Below, piece by piece: positions 54,206 to 63,018 of a stretch of 64,000 nucleotides of DNA. The stretch's first letter is position 1. Each line of letters opens with the position of its first letter. Made by a program: the position numbers and the translations under genes. The notes under the pieces were generated by a model, which saw nothing but the letters and a program-made list of their open reading frames with translations, ran no database searches and was not told where the DNA came from. This stretch comes from an uncultured Lachnospiraceae bacterium (GTDB lineage: Bacteria; Bacillota; Clostridia; Lachnospirales; Lachnospiraceae): assembly GCA_947564735.1 (NCBI GenBank), contig CANOEC010000001.1:62001-126000 (forward strand), read 5' to 3'.

Positions 54206-54305
54206 GTGAGAAAGATTTGCTGAAAGCAAATCGTAGAACTTCCAAGTCAGCTATGCTGACTTTGCGATGCAACCCTTGCTGCGAGTGATTAGAAGTTCTT
54301 CTCAC
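54206..54305. repeat. Nested multi-hairpin intergenic element
   Basis: An outer stem GTGAGAA/TTCTCAC (54206-54212, 54299-54305) stacks on GAACTTC/GAAGTTC (54236-54242, 54292-54298). Inside are GATTTGCT-GAA-AGCAAATC (54214-54232) and AAGTCAGC-TAT-GCTGACTT (54244-54262). It lies between two genes of the sugar operon. Confidence 0.75.
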
Positions 54306-54316
54306 ACTTTTCTCTT

Positions 54317-55381
54317 CTATCGAATGTCCGTAAAATCAATGACCACTTTTAACATGTCGGTGCCATTGCTGCTAAAATCCGCAAAGGCATGAGCCGCGTC
54401 CTCAAACTGATAGGTATTGGTGATAATCTTTTCCAAATCTGCCTTTCCTGATTTTACCAAATCAATTAACTGATAAAAATCCTTCTGTAATGCGTTCCTG
54501 CTTCCGAACACGTTTAATTCCTTCTTCTGAATCAGTGTAAAATTAAAATCCAGATTGCTCTTGCCAACCCCAATCAATACTACTTTTCCGCCAAATGCAG
54601 CCGCGTCGATACAATTCTGGAAGGTTGATGGAAGCCCTACCGCCTCAATACATACGTCGAATCCGTATCCTGTTCTTTCCCCGTTTAGCTCAATGCTTCC
54701 GGTAATCTCTTTTACTGCTTTCTCCAGTTCTTGCGATGAACGATTCAGAATTGTACCTGCAAATCCAAAAGCACCCATGGCATACTGCAATTTCTTCTCC
54801 GCCACATCGCAAAGATACACTTCTCCGCCCAGAGCTTTTGCCGCATTAGCCGCCAGCACACCGATTGTTCCGGCTCCCACAACCAATACCTTATCCCCCG
54901 GTTTTATGCCCGCTCTCTGGACGCCATGATAACTAATGCAAAAAGGCTCAATGGCTGCAAGCACTTTAGGAGCCAGACCCTTTCCATCATAAATACGCTC
55001 CAGCGGCATGGTAATGTACTCGCAAAACGCACCGTCTCTCTGACACCCCATGGTCTGGTTGTCCATACATGCATTCACCAATCCCTTTTTACAGCTATAG
55101 CACTTTCCACAGTTAAAATAGGGATTACACGTAACAATCATACCCTTCTTAAGTCCGTATGTATTCTCATCGACTTCCACAATCTCTGCGCTGAACTCAT
55201 GTCCGGGTATCCTAGGATAGCTGAAGTAGGCAAATGTTCCGCGGTAAGAACCCAAATCGCTTCCGCAGATTCCACCGTACAGTACTTTTAGCAGCGCCTC
55301 TCCCGGTTTTCTTACCGGTTTCGCAATCTCCTTGATTTCTACTTCTCCCGGTGCGTTGATATAAATTGCTTTCACGTTCAT
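54317..55381 (-). CDS. Zinc alcohol dehydrogenase, candidate L-galactonate 5-dehydrogenase
   Basis: 354 aa MDR enzyme. Catalytic zinc ligands: Cys in GGICGSD, His-Glu in PGHEF and a Glu downstream (AIEPF). A structural-zinc lobe with four cysteines follows (FNCGKCYSCKKG and the next Cys). NAD loop VGAGTIGVLAANA. Related to sorbitol/galactitol-phosphate dehydrogenases and to LgoD/YjjN, which oxidises L-galactonate to D-tagaturonate, the substrate of the UxaB encoded next door. That specificity is inferred from context. Confidence 0.85.
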   Translation of the reverse strand: MNVKAIYINAPGEVEIKEIAKPVRKPGEALLKVLYGGICGSDLGSYRGTFAYFSYPRIPGHEFSAEIVEVDENTYGLKKGMIVTCNPYFNCGKCYSCKKGLVNACMDNQTMGCQRDGAFCEYITMPLERIYDGKGLAPKVLAAIEPFCISYHGVQRAGIKPGDKVLVVGAGTIGVLAANAAKALGGEVYLCDVAEKKLQYAMGAFGFAGTILNRSSQELEKAVKEITGSIELNGERTGYGFDVCIEAVGLPSTFQNCIDAAAFGGKVVLIGVGKSNLDFNFTLIQKKELNVFGSRNALQKDFYQLIDLVKSGKADLEKIITNTYQFEDAAHAFADFSSNGTDMLKVVIDFTDIR

Positions 55382-55396
55382 TTCCTCCTGATTATG

Positions 55397-56602
55397 CTAT
55401 TTATTCATATCTATAAAAGACTCGTCCCAGATGACCGCCGTTTTTAATGGAGCATCTTTACAGTAAATCCGATTGTTATACGCATCGACAGGGTCTTTGA
55501 TAAACGTCTCCTTGTCAATCAATTCAACGATTTTGTCATAGTCGCTGTCCACCAGAAGCTTGATGGCGCGTTCCATATGCTCCTGCCGGAAATTAATAGA
55601 GGATAAGATAATCTGATTCTTAAAGCCAAAGGGCATCGTGTCAAATGCAACTTTAGGTCCCAGAGAAAAACTGTTGTAAATGCCGTTATTGCCAAGCACG
55701 CCATATGCAAAGGCGATCTCATGCTCCACACTGCTTCCGCTTACACCAAGAAACACGGTCGCTGTTCCTAAAAGCTCCTTTTTGATTGCCTCCGCCAGTT
55801 TCTCCTTCGTTGAAAAATCATTTTTCACATAGGCAGCCCCCGTATGACTGACTGCAAAACGGACTTTAAGGCTCTTCTCCTCACTTCTTGCCACGAATAC
55901 AATCTTTGCATCCGGATATTTTCTGTGTATCAAATCACCGATAAACATCCCCGTCGTACCCAGCCCAAAGATAACAGTCCTGTCAAACAAATGCTTCTTT
56001 GCCAGTTCTCTCCCCTCTTCCTCGCTGCATTTATTCTTCGCCATTTCCACTCGGAAATTATGCGCGCTTCCGATGTCCTCCATTCTCTCAAGCTGGAATA
56101 CCATACAGCCAAAGGGATCCGGAAATACCATTTTTTTTGCAAATGACAACGGAAGCTTTCCATTTTCTGCAAATCCGTCCGGAATCGGAAGCAGCATATC
56201 CGGATGATAATAATTACAGTCCGAAAACAACCCGTCCGCCTGATCGCATCCATATTCAAAGTATGTTTCTTCTTCCGTATATCGGGTCGGGTCATAACTG
56301 TTTCCGCCGCGAATCAGCACAATGGCAAACCGGTTCTGCTCCGGTACCCATACAACCCCTTCATGTCCGTTAATGAGCCGATTCGTGCCTTCCGGAAATT
56401 TCGCGCCGAGTTTTCCCTGACGCCCCATATTCATAAGTTCATGGTCTGTTCCACAGAAACCAACAATCACGCTTTTTGCAAGAATCCCCTCTTGCTCCTC
56501 TTCTCCACGCAGTCTTTGTCTCTTTGGGTTTATCAGCTCCACATCACCATAGACCAACGGCTTTTCCTTACTGTTCTGAAAATAAGTTCCCTTTACAATC
56601 AT
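55397..56602 (-). CDS. Glucose-dehydrogenase-like MDR oxidoreductase
   Basis: ~401 aa. VIVGFCGTDHELMNMGRQG and NGHEGVVWV match the zinc-site region of glucose-1-dehydrogenase-type MDR proteins; the nucleotide loop is FGLGTTGMFIGD followed by VFVARSEEKS, where Arg instead of Asp could favour NADP. First gene of the operon, 113 bases from the divergent AraC gene. Likely oxidises the aldose to its lactone. The ATG at 56602 follows AGGAG by 8 bases. Confidence 0.82.
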   Translation of the reverse strand: MIVKGTYFQNSKEKPLVYGDVELINPKRQRLRGEEEQEGILAKSVIVGFCGTDHELMNMGRQGKLGAKFPEGTNRLINGHEGVVWVPEQNRFAIVLIRGGNSYDPTRYTEEETYFEYGCDQADGLFSDCNYYHPDMLLPIPDGFAENGKLPLSFAKKMVFPDPFGCMVFQLERMEDIGSAHNFRVEMAKNKCSEEEGRELAKKHLFDRTVIFGLGTTGMFIGDLIHRKYPDAKIVFVARSEEKSLKVRFAVSHTGAAYVKNDFSTKEKLAEAIKKELLGTATVFLGVSGSSVEHEIAFAYGVLGNNGIYNSFSLGPKVAFDTMPFGFKNQIILSSINFRQEHMERAIKLLVDSDYDKIVELIDKETFIKDPVDAYNNRIYCKDAPLKTAVIWDESFIDMNK

Positions 56603-56715
56603 AACGTTCTCTCCTATGAATCTTTTATATTGTTTTTTGCTTTTCAATTGACTTTTTAAATACGTTCTGATAGATTTATGGCAAATATTATCCTGCGGTC
56701 AAGGGGGTATTCACT

Positions 56716-57591
56716 TTGCAGATTAAATATACGAATTTAGACATACATTTTTCTTTAGAACATATGTCATTTGCCGTCTTAAATCTTGTATATGAAAAAT
56801 TTCTGCGTTCCATCCCCAAACACAGTCATAGTAACCGTAGCTATGAGATTCACTATATCTCCAAGGGATACGGAACGGCTGTCATACAAGGCGTAACTTA
56901 TCCGATTATCCCAAACACTCTTTATGTAACAGGTCCCGGCATCGAACATGAACAAACCCCGATGCAAAACGATCCGATGGAAGAATACTGCATCAACCTC
57001 AAAATAAGTCCCAATCCGGATTACCCTCACGGTGACGCTTCTCAAATCACCACATTGTTTGAAAACACCCTCTTTTGGTTTGGTCAGGACACCGAACAGA
57101 TTCATCTTCTCATGGAACAGCTTTTTTACGAGATGCAGCACCAGATGCTGGGATACAGACTTCAGGTAGAATCTCTTCTCTCCCAATGTGTCATTAAAAT
57201 GGTTCGGAATTATCTGGCTTCCACACCAGTTCCTCTTCAGACAAAAGACATCCCCTTCTGCCCTGCGAATCTTTTTGAACAAAAATATATTATTATTGAA
57301 GAATGCTTTCTCTACGATTACAAGGAGATTACCCTTGCGAATCTTTCAACCCGTCTTGGGCTTGGTGCCAGACAAACCGAACGGTTATTGAAAGAACATT
57401 ACGGCAAAACCTTTTTGCAGAAACGAAACGATGCGCGTATGGCGGCGGCATCTGTTCTATTGGTTTCCACAAATCAGTCCATAACCGATATTTCAGAGTC
57501 TCTTGGTTACTCAGCTGTCGAGCATTTTTCCAATGCCTTTCGCAGGCATTACCATATATCGCCATCCGACTACAGAAAAAAACATCGCTGA
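56716..57591 (+). CDS. AraC-family regulator of the sugar-acid operon
   Basis: 291 aa. A cupin-like sensing domain (PKHSHSNRSYEIHYISKGYGTAVIQGVTYPI, GPGIEHEQTP) is followed by two HTH motifs (LANLSTRLGLGARQTERLLKEHYGKTF and SITDISESLGYSAVEHFSNAFRRHYHISPSDYRK). The start appears to be TTG at 56716, 8 bases after GGGGG. It is divergent from the sugar-oxidation operon and is the obvious candidate to activate it in response to the sugar. Confidence 0.9.
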   Translation: MQIKYTNLDIHFSLEHMSFAVLNLVYEKFLRSIPKHSHSNRSYEIHYISKGYGTAVIQGVTYPIIPNTLYVTGPGIEHEQTPMQNDPMEEYCINLKISPNPDYPHGDASQITTLFENTLFWFGQDTEQIHLLMEQLFYEMQHQMLGYRLQVESLLSQCVIKMVRNYLASTPVPLQTKDIPFCPANLFEQKYIIIEECFLYDYKEITLANLSTRLGLGARQTERLLKEHYGKTFLQKRNDARMAAASVLLVSTNQSITDISESLGYSAVEHFSNAFRRHYHISPSDYRKKHR

Positions 57592-57709
57592 TTTTTCAAT
57601 CTGTTTTTCTTTGTTAGATATATTATATAAAAACCCTTTTCATTTATTTAGATAATTACCTGCCATATATTTCTTTTTTATGTCGTGTTTGCGCAGGTTA
57701 TGTGAGTGT

Positions 57710-57748
57710 AAAGGCGCATGGAACAGTCATCTGTAACCATACGCCTTA
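57710..57748. terminator. Hairpin between convergent AraC and XRE genes
   Basis: AAGGCGCATGG and CCATACGCCTT pair at 10 of 11 positions, extended by CAG/CTG inside. T-runs are weak on both sides, so termination is probable, not certain. Confidence 0.5.
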
Positions 57749-57828
57749 TTTGTTTCAAACAATTTATGCTTTTTTCTTCTTATCTGTCTTGCTCTTCTTA
57801 CTTTTATGATTCTAATCATCTTTTTTAA

Positions 57829-58677
57829 CTACGCCATCGCCCTGATAACCGCCTTCATCCAGCCTGCAAAAATACGCAAATAGTCCGGCACATTGGCGTC
57901 AATCGCCGCAAGCATTGCCTGATGGTCGAAGCTTCCGTCCGCTGCGCGTACTTCTTCGTAAATTGTTCCTGCCGCCTCACTAAAGCCCAGCGCTATATTT
58001 CCCTGCGCCACATCGCCAATCGCTACCTGCGACCCTAAGGCATAGGCACCGAGACCAAACTGCCCAACCGCTACCGCACCTGTTGCAAATACGCCCACAC
58101 TGATGGCGCCGCCAGTAATCACACCGACGGCAATAGAACCTATCGCTATGCCTCCCACTGCACATGCTCCAAGGGCAAACAGAAGTCCGACGCCCACCGG
58201 CGCCAATGTAATGATTCCTACCCCCACAATCCCGATTGCAATGATACCCTGCGCCGTGTTGCCGATGGCAATAATGCCTTTCGCGCGCACAGGGCGAAGC
58301 CCGATATTGACATGCACAAGCGGCATTCCCATAAATATCTTCTTACTCTTATACTCATAATGAAAAGACTGTCTCTCTACTACAATGTGCGTCTGCCGTG
58401 GATATCCGTCCGTCCCGTCAGAATATGCTCCTCCTGCGTCCGTTTCTTTTTGCGCTGTCTGCTGGCTCCGCCGGTTTTCCATTGTCTCTTTCAATAAATA
58501 GTCCGTGCTGACTCCGAACATCTCGCTGATTGCCACTATTTTATCCAATTCCGGAACAGACTGGTCTGTCTCCCATTTTGAAACGGACTGCCTCGATACA
58601 CCCAGCGTATCCCCGAAGCTTTCCTGCGACATGCCTTGCTCTGTTCTAAGTCTGTAAATTTTTTCCCCAAGTGTCAT
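57829..58677 (-). CDS. XRE regulator with Gly/Ala-rich repetitive membrane-like domain
   Basis: 282 aa. Residues 1-62 are a typical HTH_3 domain (GEKIYRLRTEQGMSQESFGDTLGVSRQSVSKWETDQSVP). A polar linker follows. Then ~130-225 is almost entirely G/A/I/V with repeated AIG and GVG steps (for example AKGIIAIGNTAQGIIAIG), suited to stacked membrane helices or a beta-solenoid-like fold. The C-terminal ~50 residues are soluble (GSFDHQAMLAAIDANVPDYLRIFAGWM). Possibly a membrane-tethered regulator; the ligand is unknown. A tail fragment of a second copy lies at 49621. Confidence 0.82.
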   Translation of the reverse strand: MTLGEKIYRLRTEQGMSQESFGDTLGVSRQSVSKWETDQSVPELDKIVAISEMFGVSTDYLLKETMENRRSQQTAQKETDAGGAYSDGTDGYPRQTHIVVERQSFHYEYKSKKIFMGMPLVHVNIGLRPVRAKGIIAIGNTAQGIIAIGIVGVGIITLAPVGVGLLFALGACAVGGIAIGSIAVGVITGGAISVGVFATGAVAVGQFGLGAYALGSQVAIGDVAQGNIALGFSEAAGTIYEEVRAADGSFDHQAMLAAIDANVPDYLRIFAGWMKAVIRAMA

Positions 58678-58902
58678 ATGATATTCTCCTTATGCTATGT
58701 TAGCTCTTATTTTTATTCCCTTTTGTACATATGCTGATGACTCAATTATAATTGTATCAGCACACTTTTCTAAGATAGCTATCTTGATTGAACAGCGCTC
58801 TTCAATCTGTTTCAATCATAAATGAAACCTACAAAAATAGCTATACAGGGCACTTGGAAATTTGTCAACTGGCAGTTGCATACGGCATAAAATAAGGCTT
58901 TG

Positions 58903-59456
58903 CTATACTAACCTCGTCTGCACAAGCTCTGCGAACCTAGGCAGAATAAACGTTACCTCTCCATATTTACTTGTATCTATAATCCCTTTTCGTTTCAGCC
59001 GGTCTCTATATACAGAAAACAATTCTGATTTCATTTCTATCCTTTCTCTGATATTTTTACCCTTGTTTCTCCGCTCACAGACATTTCAATCACTATCTTT
59101 CTGTCCAGTTCCGAAAGATCTGACCATATTTTACTGTATACATATTCTTCAAGATACTGGTCGTACTCTGGAAATATTTCGTCAATTGATTCTATCTCTT
59201 GATTTTCCCAATGAAGATAGCCCAACATCTGAAATGCAAACGGATATCCTTTCGTTAAATCGGTCATTTCCCCTGCTTTCTCCATATCCAGATGAAAGAT
59301 ATCCATATACTGTTTTCTAACCGCAGCATAGTTTAATGGATCCAATATCATTTTGGGCGCTCTATATAAAAAGGTACGCGAATCTTCATTTTGAAGATTA
59401 TATATAATTTTTATGGCATCAAAACTGAATGCAGTCCGAGCAGTGCCTTGCACCAA
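58903..59456 (-). pseudogene. C-terminal part of an AAA ATPase (ATPase_2-like), frameshifted
   Basis: NLQNEDSRTFLYRAPKMILDPLNY, LTKGYPFAFQMLGYLHWENQ and EEYVYSKIWSDLSELDRKIVIEMS are the second half of an archaeal-type ATPase_2 protein. After GETRVKISEKG the frame breaks; another frame continues ELFSVYRDRLKRKGII, DTSKYGEVTFILPRFAELVQ to a stop at 58903. The P-loop half is missing, replaced by group II intron sequence. Confidence 0.75.
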
Positions 59457-59813
59457 AAACCTGTAACCTGCGGATGAGCGAAATTACCCTGCCATCTTTG
59501 ATGGTTCGTGACAACGCCTCAATCAGCTTATTCTGGCATACTGTGTCGAAGAACTTTTCCAAATCCATGTCCGCCACATACATGCAGCCTTCATTTACAT
59601 TCTTTTGGAACTGTTTTAGGACTTTAATTTGTTTGGCGGCCTTATCCTTACCCATAACCTAATGTAATTTCTGTCCGTCAGACCAGAGATTTGCCACCAC
59701 CTTCCTTCAGATTCCACCTCACGATGGACACCCTTGGTTTTGACTGTATCCTTCCCACTACTAGCGCGGATTAGGAACTTTCATCCATTAGCGACATGCG
59801 CCGCAAGGCGCAC
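59440..59813 (-). mobile_element. Truncated group II intron with reverse-transcriptase fragment
   Basis: The minus strand begins GTGCGCC at 59813, fitting the GUGYG 5' end of group II introns, followed by an intron-like leader. An RT frame covers 59419-59655 (NEGCMYVADMDLEKFFDTV, LSRTIKDGRVISLI). It stops before the YADD core and the 3' domains, where ATPase sequence takes over. It cannot splice or move by itself. Confidence 0.7.
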
Positions 59814-59816
59814 CAC

Positions 59817-59858
59817 CTAAAAAATGCCGAACCCATTTAATCATACGAGTTCGACATT
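59817..59858 (-). terminator. Terminator of the agr operon
   Basis: On the minus strand AATGTCGAACTC pairs with GGGTTCGGCATT over 12 bp including wobbles, followed by TTTTTT. It lies 45 bases after the agrB stop. Confidence 0.8.
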
Positions 59859-59902
59859 TCTATTCTTTTACATTTTATTAATAATCAAAACAAATACACA
59901 TC

Positions 59903-60487
59903 TTATTCGCTTGTTAAATACCTGTTATGATTCCTATATTTTCCTATCACCATTGTTATAACCACTATCAAAAAAGTATCTGCTATTAAAAATAGTGCAT
60001 TACTGTTATTCAAAATGATGCACACAACTGCTATTATCATATCCATAAGAAGAAATGATTTTAGTTTTTTTCTAAAATACCTGTCTTCTTCTCTATCTAT
60101 TTTTCTGTTTATATTTTCAACCGGATACAATATATAAGTAATCATTTCTAAAATAAACAGCGCGATAAATGAAATCCAAATAGGAGCTTGAATATACCTA
60201 ACTACCAATAATATGCCAGAAAATGTCAGACATGATAAAACAAAACAGGAACAATATTTTTCTAAATGTAGCCCTCCAGCATATGAGCGCAATGGGGCAA
60301 AAATAATAAAAAATAATATTCCTTCTACAAACATACGTAGATATAGTGTCATAAACAAGCAAAATAGTAAAAACAATCCTACTTCTATGGTTACTGTAAA
60401 GCCATATTCATATATAGTTCTGTCTTCTTCCTCTACCATGTCTTTACGAATGACATAATCTGCGAAAAGCTTTGCTACCTTTTCCAT
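59903..60487 (-). CDS. agrB: AgrB-like peptide-processing membrane protease
   Basis: Cysteine protease that cleaves the C-terminus of AgrD and closes the thiolactone ring. 194 aa, about five to six membrane helices. The active-site region is APLRSYAGGLHLEKYCSC: H74 and C81 match the seven-residue spacing of the catalytic His and Cys in staphylococcal AgrB; C79 is also near. It starts 2 bases after the AgrD stop, so it is translationally coupled. Confidence 0.93.
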   Translation of the reverse strand: MEKVAKLFADYVIRKDMVEEEDRTIYEYGFTVTIEVGLFLLFCLFMTLYLRMFVEGILFFIIFAPLRSYAGGLHLEKYCSCFVLSCLTFSGILLVVRYIQAPIWISFIALFILEMITYILYPVENINRKIDREEDRYFRKKLKSFLLMDMIIAVVCIILNNSNALFLIADTFLIVVITMVIGKYRNHNRYLTSE

Positions 60488-60489
60488 AA

Positions 60490-60636
60490 CTAGAACTTAC
60501 GGAATTTTCTCAATGCTTCAGGCTGTTTTGGCTGATGATAAATAAGTGCGCATCTGCTATTTGCAGCAATAGAAAGCACATTATTAGTAACTCCAGTTAA
60601 TACCTTTGCTACCATATTCTTATCCTTATTCTTCAT
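60490..60636 (-). CDS. agrD: AgrD autoinducing-peptide precursor
   Basis: 48 aa with the three-part AgrD layout: an amphipathic leader (MKNKDKNMVAKVLTGVTNNV), a core around SIAANSRCALIY, and a charged tail HQPKQPEALRKFRKF. By analogy with clostridial precursors in which HQP follows the ring, I predict a five-member thiolactone from C29 to Y33 (C-A-L-I-Y) with a short N-terminal tail. The ATG at 60636 follows AGGAGG by 7 bases; a longer frame lacks a better site. Confidence 0.9.
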   Translation of the reverse strand: MKNKDKNMVAKVLTGVTNNVLSIAANSRCALIYHQPKQPEALRKFRKF

Positions 60637-60724
60637 TGTCCTTCCTCCTTTTACAAATGATTTAAGTAAGTATACACCCAAAAAAACATATTTTATCTTT
60701 TTGTCAAAAATACGCGGTTTGCTG

Positions 60725-62005
60725 TTAAAAATCCTTAAAATTCAAAACCAATGTCAAAGAAAAGATACCATTATCGACATCCACAATTGCTTCTCCTTGA
60801 TATTCTTCAGCTATCCTCATGATTGATTTCAAACCATATCCATGCCTGTATTTCTCTTGTTTTGTAGACAGCAGCATCCCCGTTCTATCTTTTTTTATTT
60901 CATGTTCATATGGGTTTTTAATTACCAAAACCCATGCTTCTTTCCTCACCCCCATTGTAATCTCAATTACTTTTTCTTTATTCTTACATTCTCTTACAGC
61001 CTCAATTGCATTATCAATAGCATTACCCAAAACAACCCCAATATCACATTGTTCTATGGGCAATTTATCCGGTATAAATATTTTTAGGCAAAACTCTATT
61101 CCATATTCTCTGGCAACAGCATACTTAAAATTAATTACAGAATCTACTGTACTATTGCCACTGTTCGAAACCGTTTCCACATAATGACAATTATTAATAA
61201 TTTTATTTAAATTTTTGATAACATTCTCTTTATCACTGTTCTCTATTCCACCCTTTAAAACAATAAGTTCATTAATGAGATTATGTTTTTCTTCATGAAA
61301 GTCTTCCATCATTTTCTGTTGTTCTAAAGTGTTATATGAAATAATATCCAATTGCTGTGCATATACTGTCTTTTCTTTTTCGTAAGCAAAAAATTCATTT
61401 ATTTTGATATAAATTTCATAAATAACGACATTAAATAATATCAAAATACTGATTGTAATCATTGAAGAAATCTTACTATTTTTTGAATAAAATTCATTTA
61501 TGGCAATGTAAATGCTTCCTATCGGCATCAATAACAAATACAAATAAAAATTGTTAGGAATAAATTCACTGTCTCTTTTGTAACATACCACGGATATAAT
61601 ATAGACAAGTATTATCATAAGGATATTAGAAATAACCACGCCTATTTCATTCTGATTCCACTGTTCTATTTGGATATTTCTTACTAAAAAGTAAACAAAT
61701 TCTTCTAGCAATGACCAAACAGAAAAAAATAACAGTAAAAGAAAATATTTTTTCTTTCCAGCACAACTATATCCACATACAGCTATTATCAATATTAGTA
61801 TAATATTTAAAACTGTTTGTATTATATCTATATTACCTTTATTACATTGACGGAACATCTGAAAAACACCATAGAAAATATTTACTGTAACAAGCAAAAT
61901 TGAACTTTTCTTCCTTACAAAAAAACTCCCCCAGAACCTATTAACAATCCATACCGCTGCAATGACCATAACAAAATATAAAATATAATTTCCTATCTCA
62001 AACAC
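60725..62005 (-). CDS. agrC: AgrC-like peptide-sensing histidine kinase
   Basis: ~426 aa: six hydrophobic segments in the first ~210 residues, phosphoacceptor region FHEEKHNLINELIVLKG (His of KHN, a variant of the RHD form), then GHKL motifs VLGNAIDNAIEAV and RHGYGLKSIMRI. I choose the GTG at 62005, which follows GGGAGGGG by 6 bases and overlaps the regulator stop by 8 bases. Expected receptor of the AgrD peptide encoded 88 bases downstream. Confidence 0.9.
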   Translation of the reverse strand: MFEIGNYILYFVMVIAAVWIVNRFWGSFFVRKKSSILLVTVNIFYGVFQMFRQCNKGNIDIIQTVLNIILILIIAVCGYSCAGKKKYFLLLLFFSVWSLLEEFVYFLVRNIQIEQWNQNEIGVVISNILMIILVYIISVVCYKRDSEFIPNNFYLYLLLMPIGSIYIAINEFYSKNSKISSMITISILILFNVVIYEIYIKINEFFAYEKEKTVYAQQLDIISYNTLEQQKMMEDFHEEKHNLINELIVLKGGIENSDKENVIKNLNKIINNCHYVETVSNSGNSTVDSVINFKYAVAREYGIEFCLKIFIPDKLPIEQCDIGVVLGNAIDNAIEAVRECKNKEKVIEITMGVRKEAWVLVIKNPYEHEIKKDRTGMLLSTKQEKYRHGYGLKSIMRIAEEYQGEAIVDVDNGIFSLTLVLNFKDF

Positions 62006-62726
62006 CAATATCCCCTCCCAACAATCTACTATACTGTGTTCCAAAATTCTTCTGTCTATCTTCACTGATAGGTAATTTGGTTCCATTTATTAATGTTACT
62101 GCTGTCTTTGAACGAGAGTGTATATGATGATAATTCACAAGATATGATTGATGAATTCTTAGAAAAGGAATTTTCCCACTTAGAAGCCTTCCCTCTACTT
62201 CTGACAGCTTTCCATTGAATTTTTCAGTCTTATTATCTCTAAAATACACATGAATTGTTCTACCTCTGCTTTCAAAATATATAATATCAATAGAGGGAAT
62301 TTTATACTCTCTATTTTTATAATGAAATGAGAAATAGAATTGCTGATTACATATTTTAAGATTTGCCTCTAAAAAGATTTTTTTAAAATTAAAGTAATCA
62401 ATAGGTTTCTTGATAAACGCAAAAACATTCAACCTAAATAACTCAATCATATATTTGTCATATCCGGAAATGTAAATCAATAACGCATTTTCGTCTATTT
62501 TTCTAATATTTTTAGCCGTCGTTATCCCATCTCCACTATTCATCTGTATATCCAAATATATTATATCGTATTTTATTCCATTAACTATTTCTTTTTCTAA
62601 CCCATTTCCACTAAAGAAAACATCCGTATCAAACGAGATACCTTCCTTACCGCAAATTTCATGAATCATGTTATCTATTTGACCAGTAATAATTTCTTCA
62701 TCATCACAAATAGCTATCTTTATCAT
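61998..62726 (-). CDS. agrA: AgrA-like LytTR response regulator
   Basis: ~242 aa: receiver with IAICDDEE, phosphoacceptor Asp in IIYLDIQMNSGDG, Lys in FIKKPIDY; LytTR domain with IPSIDIIYFESRGRTIHVYF, FLRIHQSYLVNYHHIH and LPISEDRQKNF. First gene of the agr operon. The second ATG (62726) is favoured, being 6 bases after AAGGGA. It probably activates its own operon. Confidence 0.9.
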   Translation of the reverse strand: MIKIAICDDEEIITGQIDNMIHEICGKEGISFDTDVFFSGNGLEKEIVNGIKYDIIYLDIQMNSGDGITTAKNIRKIDENALLIYISGYDKYMIELFRLNVFAFIKKPIDYFNFKKIFLEANLKICNQQFYFSFHYKNREYKIPSIDIIYFESRGRTIHVYFRDNKTEKFNGKLSEVEGRLLSGKIPFLRIHQSYLVNYHHIHSRSKTAVTLINGTKLPISEDRQKNFGTQYSRLLGGDIGV

Positions 62727-62793
62727 TTGCATTCCCTTTTATAATATATTGCCTAAATTCATAGTTTATTTGCAATAAAAATAATTTTCTATA

Positions 62794-62812
62794 ATGCAAT
62801 GACTAATTGCAT
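62794..62812. promoter_or_regulatory. Inverted repeat upstream of agrA
   Basis: ATGCAAT-GACTA-ATTGCAT, perfect 7-bp arms, about 70-85 bases before the agrA start. A candidate regulator-binding site in the operon promoter region. Confidence 0.4.
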
Positions 62813-63018
62813 ATTATTAATATGTTGTCTTTTATATTATAACCTCTCCAAAAAAATGCTACAATACAAAACAAACAATACACAATGTCAAGACTACCGG
62901 CTTAGCCAGTAGCCTGCTCTGCCCCTATAAAGGGCTTTCTCGGCGCTTCCTTACTCCGGCGCAGCCCCATAAGGGGCTTGCTGGTTTGCTTTGACTTCCT
63001 ACTGCCACTCCAAGTGGC

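Noticed and set aside
62881-63018. Rho-independent terminators in the GC-rich hairpin cluster
   Set aside because: Several stems (AGCCCC/GGGGCT and others) lack T-runs; they are better explained as the downstream end of the IS200-type element.
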